This document shows, in pieces, positions 49,217-57,440 of a stretch of 64,000 nt of DNA (within the stretch, counting starts at the first letter, position 1; every line of letters begins with the position of its first letter). The stretch covers positions 1,580,726,049 through 1,580,790,048 of the forward strand of contig NC_090445.1 of NCBI RefSeq assembly GCF_031143425.1. Reading direction: 5' to 3'. The notes below the pieces were generated by a model that saw only the letters and a program-made list of their open reading frames with translations, made no database searches and was not told the origin of the DNA. The translations under genes were made by a program, and so were the position numbers. Source of the DNA: Pleurodeles waltl. Lineage: Eukaryota; Chordata; Amphibia; Caudata; Salamandridae.

Positions 49217-51790
49217 TTAGTCGCCCTCTGACTGCGCAGTTGCTGGACCCTCCTGTGACGGAGTCCTGGGCCCGTGGGTGTCCTCCGTCACACCCGGGAT
49301 GGGGCTTGTGGGGCCCTCCTGGTCCGCGCCCCTGCCCCTGCTGGCTGACTTCTCCGCCCTGCTGCCCTTGCCCTCCTTCGATGAGGCTCTCTGGCCCTTG
49401 CCTGCCCTTGATGTTGTGGCAGGTGACGGGCCACGACTTTGCTCCTTGGGGGCAGCCGTGTCAGCCTTTTCACGGCGGGCCTTGGTTTTACGGGTTCTCT
49501 TTCCAGGGGGGGGGGGGGGGGGGGGGGCTGGCTGTTCCCTTGCTGCTGGCCGATGTATCTGTGCTGGGAAAGGGTGGACTCCAAAACCCGTGCACAATGG
49601 TCAGACTTGATGCAGGGCTGGTGGTGGCTGAGGTGCTCTTCGGACTCTTACCAGATGGAGGGGGTGGGTCAGGTGGTGCAAAGAGGTCAAGTTTGGAGAG
49701 GAAAAGTTTTTTAGGAGCAATGGGAAGGGTAGGTGCAGTGGGTATGGGAGTGGAGGGAGAGGATGTGGTTGTAGGAGAGTCAGGTGTGCTGTCTATGGGT
49801 GCAGGTGCTTGTGACGTAGGCTGTCGTGTGGTGGTTGGCTGTTGTGTGGGTGGCTGCCTGCGTTTGTGTGTTTTGGAAGAGGGGGTGACAGACACAGTGG
49901 GAGAGGACACAGGGGACGTGTAAATGGCAGTGGGGGTGGTGACTGCACGTGTGCGGACTGTACTGGAGGGTGTGGTGGTGATGGAAGTACTGGGTGATGG
50001 TGGTGTGCATGCAGGTGTGAGTGGAGACGTCACAGGGAGGGGGGAGGGAGATGAGGAGGAGGGGGACACAGAGGTGGTAGTGACTGTTGCCATGGCTGCA
50101 TCTGGATGTTGCTTGGGTGAATGCTTGTGGGATCTGTGGTGCTTATGTCTGGATGAGCTGCCCTTGGGTGTTGAGGTGTGTGCAGGCTGGTCTGATGGTG
50201 TGGATGGGATAGGCTGAGGAACAGGAGACTGGGAGACGGTGGAGGCAGTTAGAAGAGGGAGGCTGGAAACAGGGACAATGGCTGCCGTCAGTGCTGAGGC
50301 CAGAGCATTGAACGATCGTTGATGGGCAGCCTGACCCAAATGAATGCCCTCCAGGTATGCATTGCTCCGATGCACCTTCCTCTCTACCCCCTGGATGGCA
50401 TTGAAAAGGGTAGACTGCCCAACAATGATGGTCTGTAGGAGGTCAATGACCTCCTCACTGAGGGCAGCAGGGGTAACTGGGGCAGGGCCTGAGGTGCCTG
50501 GGGCGAAGGAGATGCCCGCCTTCTTGGGCGAGCGGGCACGGAGCGAAGGCTGAGGGGCTGCTGGGAGGGCGGAGCTGGTGCGCTGGGTGGCGGCTGTACC
50601 TGTTGAGGCGGGGGGCACGGATGTTGCCGCCACCGCTAGGGAGCTCCCTTCCGAGGACGTGTCAGTGTCGCTGGTGTCACCACGGGTCCCCGTTGTGGAG
50701 CTCCCCTCGCCCTCCGTATCACTGGTGACCTCGGTGTCTGTAGCATGGCCCACCGGGGCCTTGTGAGTTGCAGCTCCCTCGTGCTCCGATGCCAATTCTC
50801 CTCCGCCTGATGATGCTAATGCACACATGCACAAGAAGATAAAGAAAAAGGGTGGGGGGAGAAATAAAGACAGGTTGAGTGCATGCATTGTCAACACCGT
50901 TGTCGGAGAGGACAGACACAGGAGCCTCCAGCACTACGCCGCGCAATCGGGGTACACTACTCAGTACTTGTGACTAGGCCGACAGGTCTATGGACAACAA
51001 ATGCACACATGGGTGATGCTGGACCATGGATGGCTGTACTTGGCACCCTACAGAGGTGGGGGGCGGGGGCACAGGGCCATGCCTAAAGGAGGGGACTACA
51101 CTACAGAAAGCGCCCTGGCCTAATGTCACCCACAGCCCTCCTCCCCCACCCAGGCACCTCCACTGCGCGTAAAGATAGCAGAATGTGCTGGTACTCACCC
51201 CCTTGTGTCTGCTGTGATGTCCTCACGCGCCCATCCAAATCGGGGTAGGCCACCGCCAGGATCCGGGACATCAGGGGGGTCAAGGTACGACTGGCACCCC
51301 TCCTACGTTGGGAGGCCATCCCCAGCAGTGACTCAGCGGACTTCCTGGTCCCGCGGCAGATGTCCTCCCACCTCTTTCGGCAGTGGGTGCCCCGTCTGTT
51401 GTGGACCCCCAGGTTCCGGACTTCCTTGGCGATGGCACGCCAAATGTCAACTTTCTGATGGGCGCTGACCTATTTGACATGTACAGGGTGGGAAAGGAAA
51501 TTTCAAGATTTTTCTGCATGTTAGATGTGATTGCCCCCCCCTCCCCAACCCTGCCATGTGGCACATGCTCTCATCTGTTGTGCCTTGCACTCCTCATTCG
51601 CTCCCCACCCCACCATCTTACATCCACCATACACAACCCAGGCATAGCCCATTCAACGTGCACCCAGTGTACTTACCTGTTGGTCTGGAGGACAGTAGAG
51701 TAGCGCATACTGAGGCAGGACCCCATCCACAAGTTTCTCCAACTCTTCTGAAGTGAAGGCAGGGGCCCTTTCCCCAGTCGCAGCAGCCAT
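49217..51790 (-). CDS. Harbinger Myb/SANT-domain protein 1 (3 exons, antisense in the transposase intron)
   Basis: Exon 1 is 51790-51677, exon 2 is 51469-51199 and exon 3 starts at 50815, all on the - strand. Donors are CAACAG|GTAAGT and GGGG|GTGAGT; acceptors are CAAATAG and GTGCATTAG; phases match. Exons 1-2 encode a Myb/SANT-like DNA-binding domain: FTSEELEKLVDGVLP, then KVDIWRAIAKEVRNLG, then RRGTHCRKRWEDICR. Exon 3 encodes an acidic Ser/Thr/Pro-rich region, a helical stretch (LSEEVIDLLQTIIVG through AAHQRSFNALASAL) and a long low-complexity tail. With the printed homopolymer the frame stops at 49488 (570 residues). Past the G run at 49506-49527 another frame continues basic to 49217. Myb-like partners of Harbinger transposases bind terminal repeats and bring the nuclease to the nucleus; that role is inferred here. 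Confidence 0.72.
49488..50815 (-). CDS. Myb/SANT gene 1, exon 3
   Basis: Follows a long pyrimidine tract (CCCACCCTTTTTCTTTATC) and GCATTAG. It carries an acidic Ser/Thr/Gly-rich region, a helical segment and a Ser/Thr/Pro-rich tail with a His/Lys patch (RHKHHRSHKHSPK). Codons run open for 441 residues to TAA at 49488. The C run on this strand just before the stop may shift the true frame. Confidence 0.68.
49506..49527. repeat. G homopolymer inside the Myb/SANT gene 1 coding region
   Basis: A run of about 22 G (C on the coding strand) encoding a Pro stretch. Its length decides whether the protein ends at 49488 or continues in another frame to 49217. It is also an error-prone site for sequencing. 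Confidence 0.85.
51199..51469 (-). CDS. Myb/SANT gene 1, exon 2
   Basis: 90 codons plus one base. It supplies helices 2 and 3 (KVDIWRAIAKEV and RKRWEDICR) and a basic linker (ASQRRRGASRTLTPLMSRIL). It is bounded by AAATAG and GGGG|GTGAGT. Confidence 0.78.
51677..51790 (-). CDS. Myb/SANT gene 1, exon 1
   Basis: 38 codons in phase 0, starting MAAATGERAPAFTSEELEKL and ending CCPPDQQ-like before CAG|GTAAGT. It supplies the first helix of the Myb/SANT domain. Confidence 0.75.
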
Positions 51791-51859
51791 TGTCTCTTCC
51801 AGACCGAGGTCACAGCAGCACTTGCAGTATAGGTCCTCTCCTGTGGATGATCAGGTCTC

Positions 51860-52050
51860 GAGTGATTAAGCAGATAGAAAATGGCGGTCACGCCCGCGGC
51901 GGTGCGTACCGGCGCGGTGCGTACCGCGACCGCCGGCGCACATCGTCATTGGCTCCTGAGACCCATAGCGTGCAATGTTAACCAATGCGCCTTCGCACTG
52001 CGGTCTTCGACCGCCTACCGCCACGGTGTGCCACGCCAGCGCGTTGACCT
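51860..52050. promoter_or_regulatory. Internal GC-rich block upstream of Myb/SANT gene 1
   Basis: A cluster of GGCGGT, GCGTACCG, CCGCCG and ACCGCCACGG words resembles the subterminal repeats of the element. It lies directly upstream of the Myb/SANT gene 1 start (51790, minus) and about 200-400 bp before transposase exon 2. It is a plausible promoter for the antisense gene, possibly bound by the element's own Myb protein. Confidence 0.4.
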
Positions 52051-52253
52051 CACATCCCACTGTCACACTTCTCAGGTCAGGCAGCCGCCATTACAAGGGC
52101 CCACATGGCTTAATTGCTACTGCATCACACAGGCCTAGGCCTTGCATTGCCACTCATACAAGCCTTTCAATGCATAGCGATTCGTGTACTGTGCAAGCTG
52201 GGTGAACGTACCTGTGGGTTGCTTGACTCTGTGCTCCATGTTGTCCTTCCTAG

Positions 52254-53289
52254 GCACCGTCCGCTGGGACTTGCGAGGAGAAGGATGAATCCTCCTGTGT
52301 ACCGACCGCTGGTGGACCTGTTGACAATGGAAGAACGACATATTATACTTCGATACCGACTTGACCGAGCCACTATACATGAACTGTGTGCCCAGCTGGA
52401 GCCAGACCTGATGTCCCCCATCCGCCAACCCACAGGGATTCCCCCTCTGGTGCAGGTTCTGTCAGTACTCCATTTTTTGGCAAGTGGGTCTTTTCAGACA
52501 ACAGTGGCCATGTCATCAGGGATGTCTCAGCCTATGTTTTCTAAGGTTTTGTCCAGAGTGTTGTCTGCCCTGATGAAATACATGCGGAGATACATTGTTT
52601 TCCCTGAGGAGGGTGATTTGGCCACTGTGAAGGGTTATTTCTATGCCATTGGACATATCCCCAACATCATTGGTGCCATTGATGGGACCCATGTGGCTTT
52701 AGTACCCCCAAAAGACAATGAGCAGGTGTACAGAAATAGAAAAAATTACCATTCGATGAATGTCCAGGTGGTCTGTTTGGCTGACCAGTACATCTCCCAT
52801 GTAAATGCCAAGTTCCCTGGGTCAGTGCATGACGCGTATGTCATGCGAAATAGCAGCATCCCTTATGTGATGGAACAGCTACAGAGACACCGTGTGTGGC
52901 TAATAGGTGACTCTGGTTACCCCAACCTGCCTTGGCTATTGACCCCAGTGCGGAATCCCCGGACCAGGGCAGAGGAATGGTACAATGAGGCACATGGGCG
53001 AACTAGGAGGATTATAGAACGGACCTTCGGGGTCCTGAAGGCCAGGTTTAGGTGCCTGAATATGACAGATGGATCCCTAATGTACTCACCAAAGAAGGTG
53101 TGTCATATCATCGTGGCCTGCTGTATGCTTCACAATCTTGCATTGCGACGCCAGGTGCCTTTCCTGCAGGAGGATGGTCCAGATGGTGGTGTTGTAGCAG
53201 CTGTGGAGCCTGTGGAGAGTGAAGAGGAGGAAGACGACGGGGACGACACGGACAACAGGGACACAGTTATACAACAGTATTTTCAGTAG
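52254..53289 (+). CDS. Harbinger transposase (HARBI1-like nuclease), exon 2
   Basis: This exon follows a pyrimidine-rich TTGTCCTTCCTAG acceptor. With exon 1 the protein is 372 residues, near the HARBI1 family length. It is the DDE-type nuclease that cuts and re-inserts the element at TWA sites. Visible motifs: helix-turn-helix-like TTVAMSSGMSQPMFSKVLSR (109-128), catalytic Asp171 in AIDGTH, conserved Asp221 in GSVHDAY, Asp247 in IGDSGYP, Glu283 in RRIIERTFGVLK, and an acidic tail (EEEEDDGDD). The frame has no stop or shift, so this copy may be functional or recently so. If exon 1 is ignored, the first Met is at 52287. A possible 3' UTR intron follows (CACAG|GTAAGA at 53296 to TTTTCAG at 53408). 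Confidence 0.93.
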
Positions 53290-53575
53290 CACACAGGTAA
53301 GAATCACCCACGCCATTTTACATTTACTTCTGGCCTCCTGCATCTCTACTTTCTGTGTTTCCCCCCAGTTCCTTTTAACTGATTTTTGACTTTCCCTTCC
53401 CTTTTCAGAGCTGTATGACCCACAGCGTGACTTCTGCTTTGTTTGCCCATGGACTAATGCTTATTGACATTGGTATGTTGTCATCACAATGTAACAGAAC
53501 ATTATTGCACCGTTATGTGTAATACATTTGTAAAGAATACAAGCAGACTCCTGAAATTTGAAGTGCAATTGGTGA

Positions 53576-53581
53576 TTTATT
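53576..53581 (-). terminator. Polyadenylation signal of Myb/SANT gene 2
   Basis: AATAAA on the minus strand, 214 bp beyond the Myb/SANT 2 stop. The transposase transcript converges from the other side and ends in the same 53290-53790 interval. Confidence 0.5.
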
Positions 53582-53794
53582 TTAAGTGCTGCATATAGGT
53601 CCATCATAGTAAAACGGTGATGGGTGGGGGTGGAGTAATGTCCATGGCAGAGTCCAGTTCTCAGTAGCACAGGTGCATTGTCCATATGCCTGTGGAAGGA
53701 TGGAGCAGGGGCAGTTCAAGGTTGGACAGGGTGACAATGTGGGACAGTGGGATGACATCAGGGGGTATCTTATGCTGGCGGGGGTCTTGGCATC

Positions 53795-54591
53795 CTACTC
53801 TGTCTTCTTGTGTGATCTCAGGTTCTGCTTGCAGGGTGGTTGATCTTCAGCAGGAGGTGGGGTTCTGGTGGCCTGTCGTTGTGTGGGGGCCTCCTGTCCA
53901 CTAGCGCCGGCGGAGGTGGTAGGCTGTTTGTCGTCCGGGCTAGTGACAGGGGCCCTTTGGGGTGCCACATGGTCCCGCAATGTGGTGACTATCTGGTTGA
54001 GGGCCAGGACGATGGTCCCCATTGCGGTACCGATGTTCCTGAGTTCGTCTCTGAACCCCATGTACCGTTCCTCCTGCTGTGCCTGGATCTCCTGGAACCT
54101 GGCCAGTACCGTCGCCATCGTCTCCTGGGAGTGGTGGTATGCTCCCATGATGGTGGTGAGGGCCTCTTGGAGAGTGGGTTCCCTGGGCCGGTCAACCCCC
54201 TCTCGCACAGCAGCCCTCCCAGTTCCCCTGTTTCCCCGGGCCTCTGTCCCCTGGACGGTGTGCCCACTACCACTGCCCCCAGGTCCCTGTTGTTGTTGGG
54301 GTGGTGGGTCAGCCTGGGTGCCCTGTAGTGGCGGACACAGCGCTGATTGACGCGTCCTGGAGACAGAGGCATGGGCCCGCTGGGTGGGAGCTGTGCTGGT
54401 ATTCCCAGAGGGGGTTGGGTCTGCTGTGGCCTGTGTCTGTGTGTGGGGAACCGACTGTCCAGAGGTCCCCGATGGTCCGGGCTGGTCATCAGGTTCTAGG
54501 TCGACAGAGCTGCTGTCATCACTGGGGGCCTGTTCTGGGGGCGGGATGGACAAATTGGGACCCTCCTGGCCGGTGTGTTAGCGTTCGGGCC
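53795..54591 (-). CDS. Myb/SANT gene 2, exon 2 (C-terminal region)
   Basis: Open from just after the TAA near 54580 to the stop at 53795 (about 260 codons). Contains QQQQGPGGSGSGH-type low complexity and an amphipathic helical block with regular hydrophobic spacing, followed by a basic end (KQNLRSHKKTE). It has no ATG of its own in a convincing position, which supports its being a downstream exon. Confidence 0.62.
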
Positions 54592-55294
54592 CTGCAGGGG
54601 TAAAAGAGTATGGTTATTGCTTCTGTGTGTGCCATGGCGTGCGATTTGTGGGTGCCCTTGTCCCCCAGTGCTGGCATTCCCTTGTGGGAGGAGTTGTGAG
54701 GGTGGTTTGTGGGGGGATTGGTATGTGCAGTGGTCATGCTTGGGTGATGGGTGTCCATGGTTTGTGTTGGCATTCAGGGATTGGTGTTGTGTTGGGTGGG
54801 TTGTGCTGGTGAGACATTGGCAGGGAGGATGTGTGCTGGGGGTTGGGGGTGAGGGTGGGGGTGTGGGTTGGCATGCTGGTGGTTGGGGGGGTGAAGTAGT
54901 TGGGATTAGACTTACCAGAGTCCATTCCTCCGCCTACTCCAGCGAGGCCCTCAGGATGCAGGATGTTCAAGACCTCTTGCTCCCATGCTGTGAATTCGGG
55001 TGGAGTGGGTGGGGGTCCGCCGCCAGTCTTCTGCACAGCGATGTTGTGTCTTGACACCATCGACCGCACCTTCCCCCGTAGGTCGTTCCAGCGCTTTCGG
55101 ATGTCTTCCCGGTTTCTGGGATGCTGCCCCACAGCGTTGACCCTGTCGACGATCCTTTGCCATAGCTCCGCCTTCCTGGCTATTGTGGTGTGCTGCACCT
55201 GTGTGCCGAATAGCTGGGGCTCTACCCTAATTATTTCCTCCACCATGACCCTGAGTTCTTGGTCCGAGAACCTGGGGTGTCTTTGGGGTGCCAT
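53795..55294 (-). CDS. Harbinger Myb/SANT-domain protein 2 (2 exons, with an in-frame stop)
   Basis: Exon 1 (55294-54916) encodes MAPQRHPRFSDQELRVMVEE, then KAELWQRIVDRVNAVG and EDIRKRWNDLRGKV, a Myb/SANT-like domain of the NAIF1/Harbinger-partner type, ending GACTCTG|GTAAGT. Exon 2 (54591-53795) encodes a Pro/Ser/Thr-rich acidic linker and a helical, possibly coiled-coil segment (TLQEALTTIMGAYHHS through FRDELRNIGTAMG), ending in a basic tail. The best acceptor (CCCCTGCAG, 54592) is in phase, but a TAA occurs three codons later (54580-54578). Either this copy is truncated by a nonsense change or another acceptor is used. The domain is paralogous to Myb/SANT gene 1, but its Myb part is not split by an intron. 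Confidence 0.72.
54916..55294 (-). CDS. Myb/SANT gene 2, exon 1
   Basis: 126 codons plus one base with the complete Myb/SANT domain (roughly residues 8-80), a Gly/Pro linker (TGGGPPPTPPEF) and WEQEVLNILHP. The ATG at 55294 is preceded by a TATA box 200 bp upstream. If unspliced, the frame reads on to a stop at 54734. Confidence 0.78.
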
Positions 55295-55493
55295 GGGGTG
55301 GTATGGGGTGGTGTTTGTGGTGATGAGTGTGGTGTGTGTGGTGGTGTGTGGTGTTTTGTGCGTGGATGTAGTGTGGGTGATGATGTTGTGTTCCTCTGTG
55401 TGTTGGGGTTTTCGATAGCTGTGCTCTCTCTCTCTCTCTCGCCTTCTCTCCGAAGTTCTAGTAGTGGGGGTTTGTGGGTGATGTGGGTGTGTG

Positions 55494-55509
55494 TTTTATA
55501 GTTGATTGG
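55494..55509 (-). promoter_or_regulatory. TATA and CCAAT boxes of Myb/SANT gene 2
   Basis: On the minus strand TATAAAA (55500-55494) is preceded directly by CCAATCAAC (from 55509). Together they lie about 200 bp upstream of the Myb/SANT 2 ATG and inside the right end of the element. Confidence 0.5.
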
Positions 55510-55866
55510 ATGTGTGGGAGTGGTGTTTGTATGTGTATCAGGTGTGTGTATTTCAAATTGTCCAATGTGGCTGTGTTTTGGAGCTGGGTGTGTATTATGA
55601 CCGCGGCGGTGTGTAACGCCAATGGTATACCGTGGTTAAATGACCGCCGCGTGGATTCGTGGGTCGTAATGGCATGGGCGTGTTTGTGTTGGCGTGACGG
55701 TGGAGGTTTGGTCATCTCCAGTTTATCGCTGACCGCTGATGAGGCGGCCTTCCGTGGATGTCGGGTTTTTGGCGGTTTGGCAGTTGTGGGTCAGAATGAC
55801 CGTGGCGGTTTACCGCGGCCGCGGCGGTAGAATGGCGGTCTTCTGACCGGCGGTAAGAGCCTTTTA

Positions 55867-55889
55867 CCGCCGAGGTCAGAATGACCCCC
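55867..55889 (-). repeat. Harbinger right terminal inverted repeat
   Basis: Reads CCGCCGAGGTCAGAATGACC and ends in CCCCC before the TTA duplication. It pairs with 46645-46667. Confidence 0.87.
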
Positions 55890-55892
55890 TTA

Positions 55893-56930
55893 GACCTTAC
55901 ACAAGAATGTATGGAAGTCATAAAACAAGCTAGGAAACCAACCACTAGACATTGTTATGCAAATAAGTGGAAAAGGTTCGTTTATTATTGCCATAATAAT
56001 CAAATTCAACCTTTACATGCATCTGCTAAACACATCGTAAGCTACTTGCTTCATTTGCAAAAGTCAAAACTAGCTTTTTCATCCATTAAGATACATCTTA
56101 CCGCAATTTCAGCTTACCTGCAAATTACCCACTCAACTTCATTGTTTAGGATACCAGTCATTAAAGCCTTTATGGAAGGCCTAAAAAGAATTATACCACC
56201 AAGAACACCACCAGTTCCTTCATGGAACCTCAACATTGTCTTAACACGACTCATGGGGCCACCTTTTGAGCCTATGCACTCATGTGAGATGCAATTTTTA
56301 ACATGGAAAGTTGCATTTCTAATAGCCATCACATCTCTAAGAAGAGTAAGTGAAATCCAAGCATTTACTATACAAGAACCATTTATTCAAATACACAAGC
56401 ATAAAGTAGTTCTTCGAACAAATCCTAAATTCTTACCAAAAGTCATATCACCGTTCCACTTGAATCAAACAGTAGAACTACCAGTGTTCTTCCCACAACC
56501 AGATTCTGTAGCTGAGAGAGCACTACATACGTTAGACATCAAAAGAGCGTTAATGTACTACATTGACAGAACCAAACAAATTTGGAAAACAAAACAATTA
56601 TTTGTTGCTTTCCAAAAACCTCATTTAGGAAATCCAATTTCCAAACAAGGCATTGCTAGATGGATAGTTAAATGCATTCAAACCTGTTATCTCAAAGCAA
56701 AGAGACAACTGCCTATTACACCAAAGGCACACTCAACTAGAAAGAAGGGTGCTACCATGGCCTTTTTAGGAAACATTCCAATGACTGAAATATGTAAAGC
56801 AGCCACATGGTCTACGCGTCATACGTTTACCAAACACTATTGCGTAGATGTGTTAACAGCACAACAAGCCACAGTAGGCCAGGCAGTACTACGAACTTTG
56901 TTTCAAACAACTTCAACTCCTACAGGCTGA
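55893..56930 (+). CDS. DIRS copy A tyrosine recombinase
   Basis: Open, uninterrupted frame. Codons from 55893 continue the DIRS polyprotein and the first ATG within DIRS sequence is at 55911. It encodes a phage-integrase-fold tyrosine recombinase that inserts the circular DNA copy of the element. Numbering from the open frame that starts in the Harbinger end, catalytic residues are Arg155 (SLRRVSEIQ), His284 and Arg287 (AHSTRKKGAT), the W310/H314 region (KAATWSTRHTF) and the nucleophile Tyr320 (TKHYCVDVL). The N-terminal core-binding region (TTRHCYANKWKRF, SYLLHLQ) is also present. The Harbinger insertion cut it off from the RT-RH region, so translation in the normal way is no longer possible although the domain itself is intact. 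Confidence 0.88.
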   Translation, partial: DLTQECMEVIKQARKPTTRHCYANKWKRFVYYCHNNQIQPLHASAKHIVSYLLHLQKSKLAFSSIKIHLTAISAYLQITHSTSLFRIPVIKAFMEGLKRIIPPRTPPVPSWNLNIVLTRLMGPPFEPMHSCEMQFLTWKVAFLIAITSLRRVSEIQAFTIQEPFIQIHKHKVVLRTNPKFLPKVISPFHLNQTVELPVFFPQPDSVAERALHTLDIKRALMYYIDRTKQIWKTKQLFVAFQKPHLGNPISKQGIARWIVKCIQTCYLKAKRQLPITPKAHSTRKKGATMAFLGNIPMTEICKAATWSTRHTFTKHYCVDVLTAQQATVGQAVLRTLFQTTSTPTG

Positions 56931-56968
56931 ACTACCGCTTTTGGGGAGATAACTGCTTACTAGTCTAT

Positions 56969-57069
56969 GCAAAGCATGTGTATCTGCAGCTACACATGCC
57001 ATCGAACGGAAAATGTCACTTACCCAGTGTACATCTGTTCGTGGCATGAGTCGCTGCAGATTCACATGC
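56969..57069 (+). repeat. DIRS copy A internal complementary region
   Basis: 56969-57001 is the reverse complement of the outermost left end (39441-39473), and 57010-57068 is the reverse complement of the outermost right end (about 57378-57440). The two halves are separated by about eight bases. This is the DIRS internal complementary region, thought to template joining of the ends into a circle. Confidence 0.87.
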
Positions 57070-57233
57070 CCCCACCCGCCTCCCCGGGAGCCTGTAGCCG
57101 TTTCGAAGTTGATCTTGAACATTTGTAAATTTGTAAATATATCACCTTAAACTACATTACGTACATACACGTTTACTCCATTGCATGGGCACTATCACTG
57201 TAATACACAACTCCTACCTCACCCTCTGCAGGG

Positions 57234-57405
57234 AAAACAATCTAAGATGGAGTCGACGCCCATGCGCAATGGAGCCGAAATGGGAGGAGTCCCTCGATCT
57301 CGTGACTCGAAAAGACTTCTTCGAAGAAAACAACTTGTAACACTCCGAGCCCAACACTAGATGGCGGGATGTGCAAAGCATGTGAATCTGCAGCGACTCA
57401 TGCCA
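57234..57405 (-). repeat. Right inverted terminal repeat of DIRS copy A, with 3' extension
   Basis: Reverse complement of 39441-39611 with few mismatches. It is followed by a right-only extension to about 57440 (ACAGATGTACACTGGGTAAG, then TGACATTTTCC) that is matched only in the internal complementary region. The DIRS element then meets TATATATATA. Confidence 0.9.
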
Positions 57406-57440
57406 CAAACAGATGTACACTGGGTAAGTGACATTTTCCA

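Larger units (their letters stand above)
47056..52253 (+). other. Transposase intron (5.2 kb) hosting minisatellites and an antisense gene
   Basis: GT-AG boundaries with matching phase. On its + strand it holds no coding exon. It includes a poly-C run (47119-47138), the two minisatellites, and the whole Myb/SANT gene 1 in the opposite orientation. An AATAAA at about 47212 on the + strand could prematurely end transcripts and make the intron a regulatory step. Confidence 0.65.
46645..55889 (+). mobile_element. PIF/Harbinger DNA transposon with three genes
   Basis: The 9245-bp element has TTA duplications and imperfect terminal inverted repeats: left GGCCCTCATTCCAACC, right (reversed) GGGGGTCATTCTGACC, both leading into GGCGG. 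The subterminal regions are packed with CCGCC/GGCGG words (46668-46845 and 55780-55870), likely transposase-binding sites. It encodes a spliced transposase on the + strand and two Myb/SANT-domain genes on the - strand, and carries two related minisatellites. The usual vertebrate Harbinger has one transposase and one Myb-like gene and is about 3-5 kb. No internal terminal repeats were seen that would indicate one Harbinger nested in another. Confidence 0.93.
39441..57440 (+). mobile_element. DIRS-type tyrosine-recombinase retrotransposon, copy A, with two nested insertions
   Basis: The 18-kb span is one DIRS element plus an inserted LTR (43098-46071) and an inserted Harbinger element (46645-55889). 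Removing these and their duplications leaves about 5.8 kb, normal for DIRS. Defining features are inverted terminal repeats, gag, RT and RNase H with YLDD, a tyrosine recombinase in place of a DDE integrase, and an internal complementary region matching both outer ends. There is no target duplication, as expected for recombinase-mediated insertion. gag and RT carry frameshifts and stops, so the copy cannot move on its own. Confidence 0.93.

Noticed and set aside
48419..49231. 270-codon plus-strand open frame with SSRRGPVQRCL repeats
   Set aside because: Same minisatellite artefact; an overlapping 227-codon frame on the same strand is equally open.
46645..55889. Two Harbinger elements nested in each other instead of one three-gene element
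   Set aside because: No internal pair of termini with TWA duplications was seen, and the transposase exon 1 to exon 2 splice spans the supposed inner element; kept as the main alternative in the findings.
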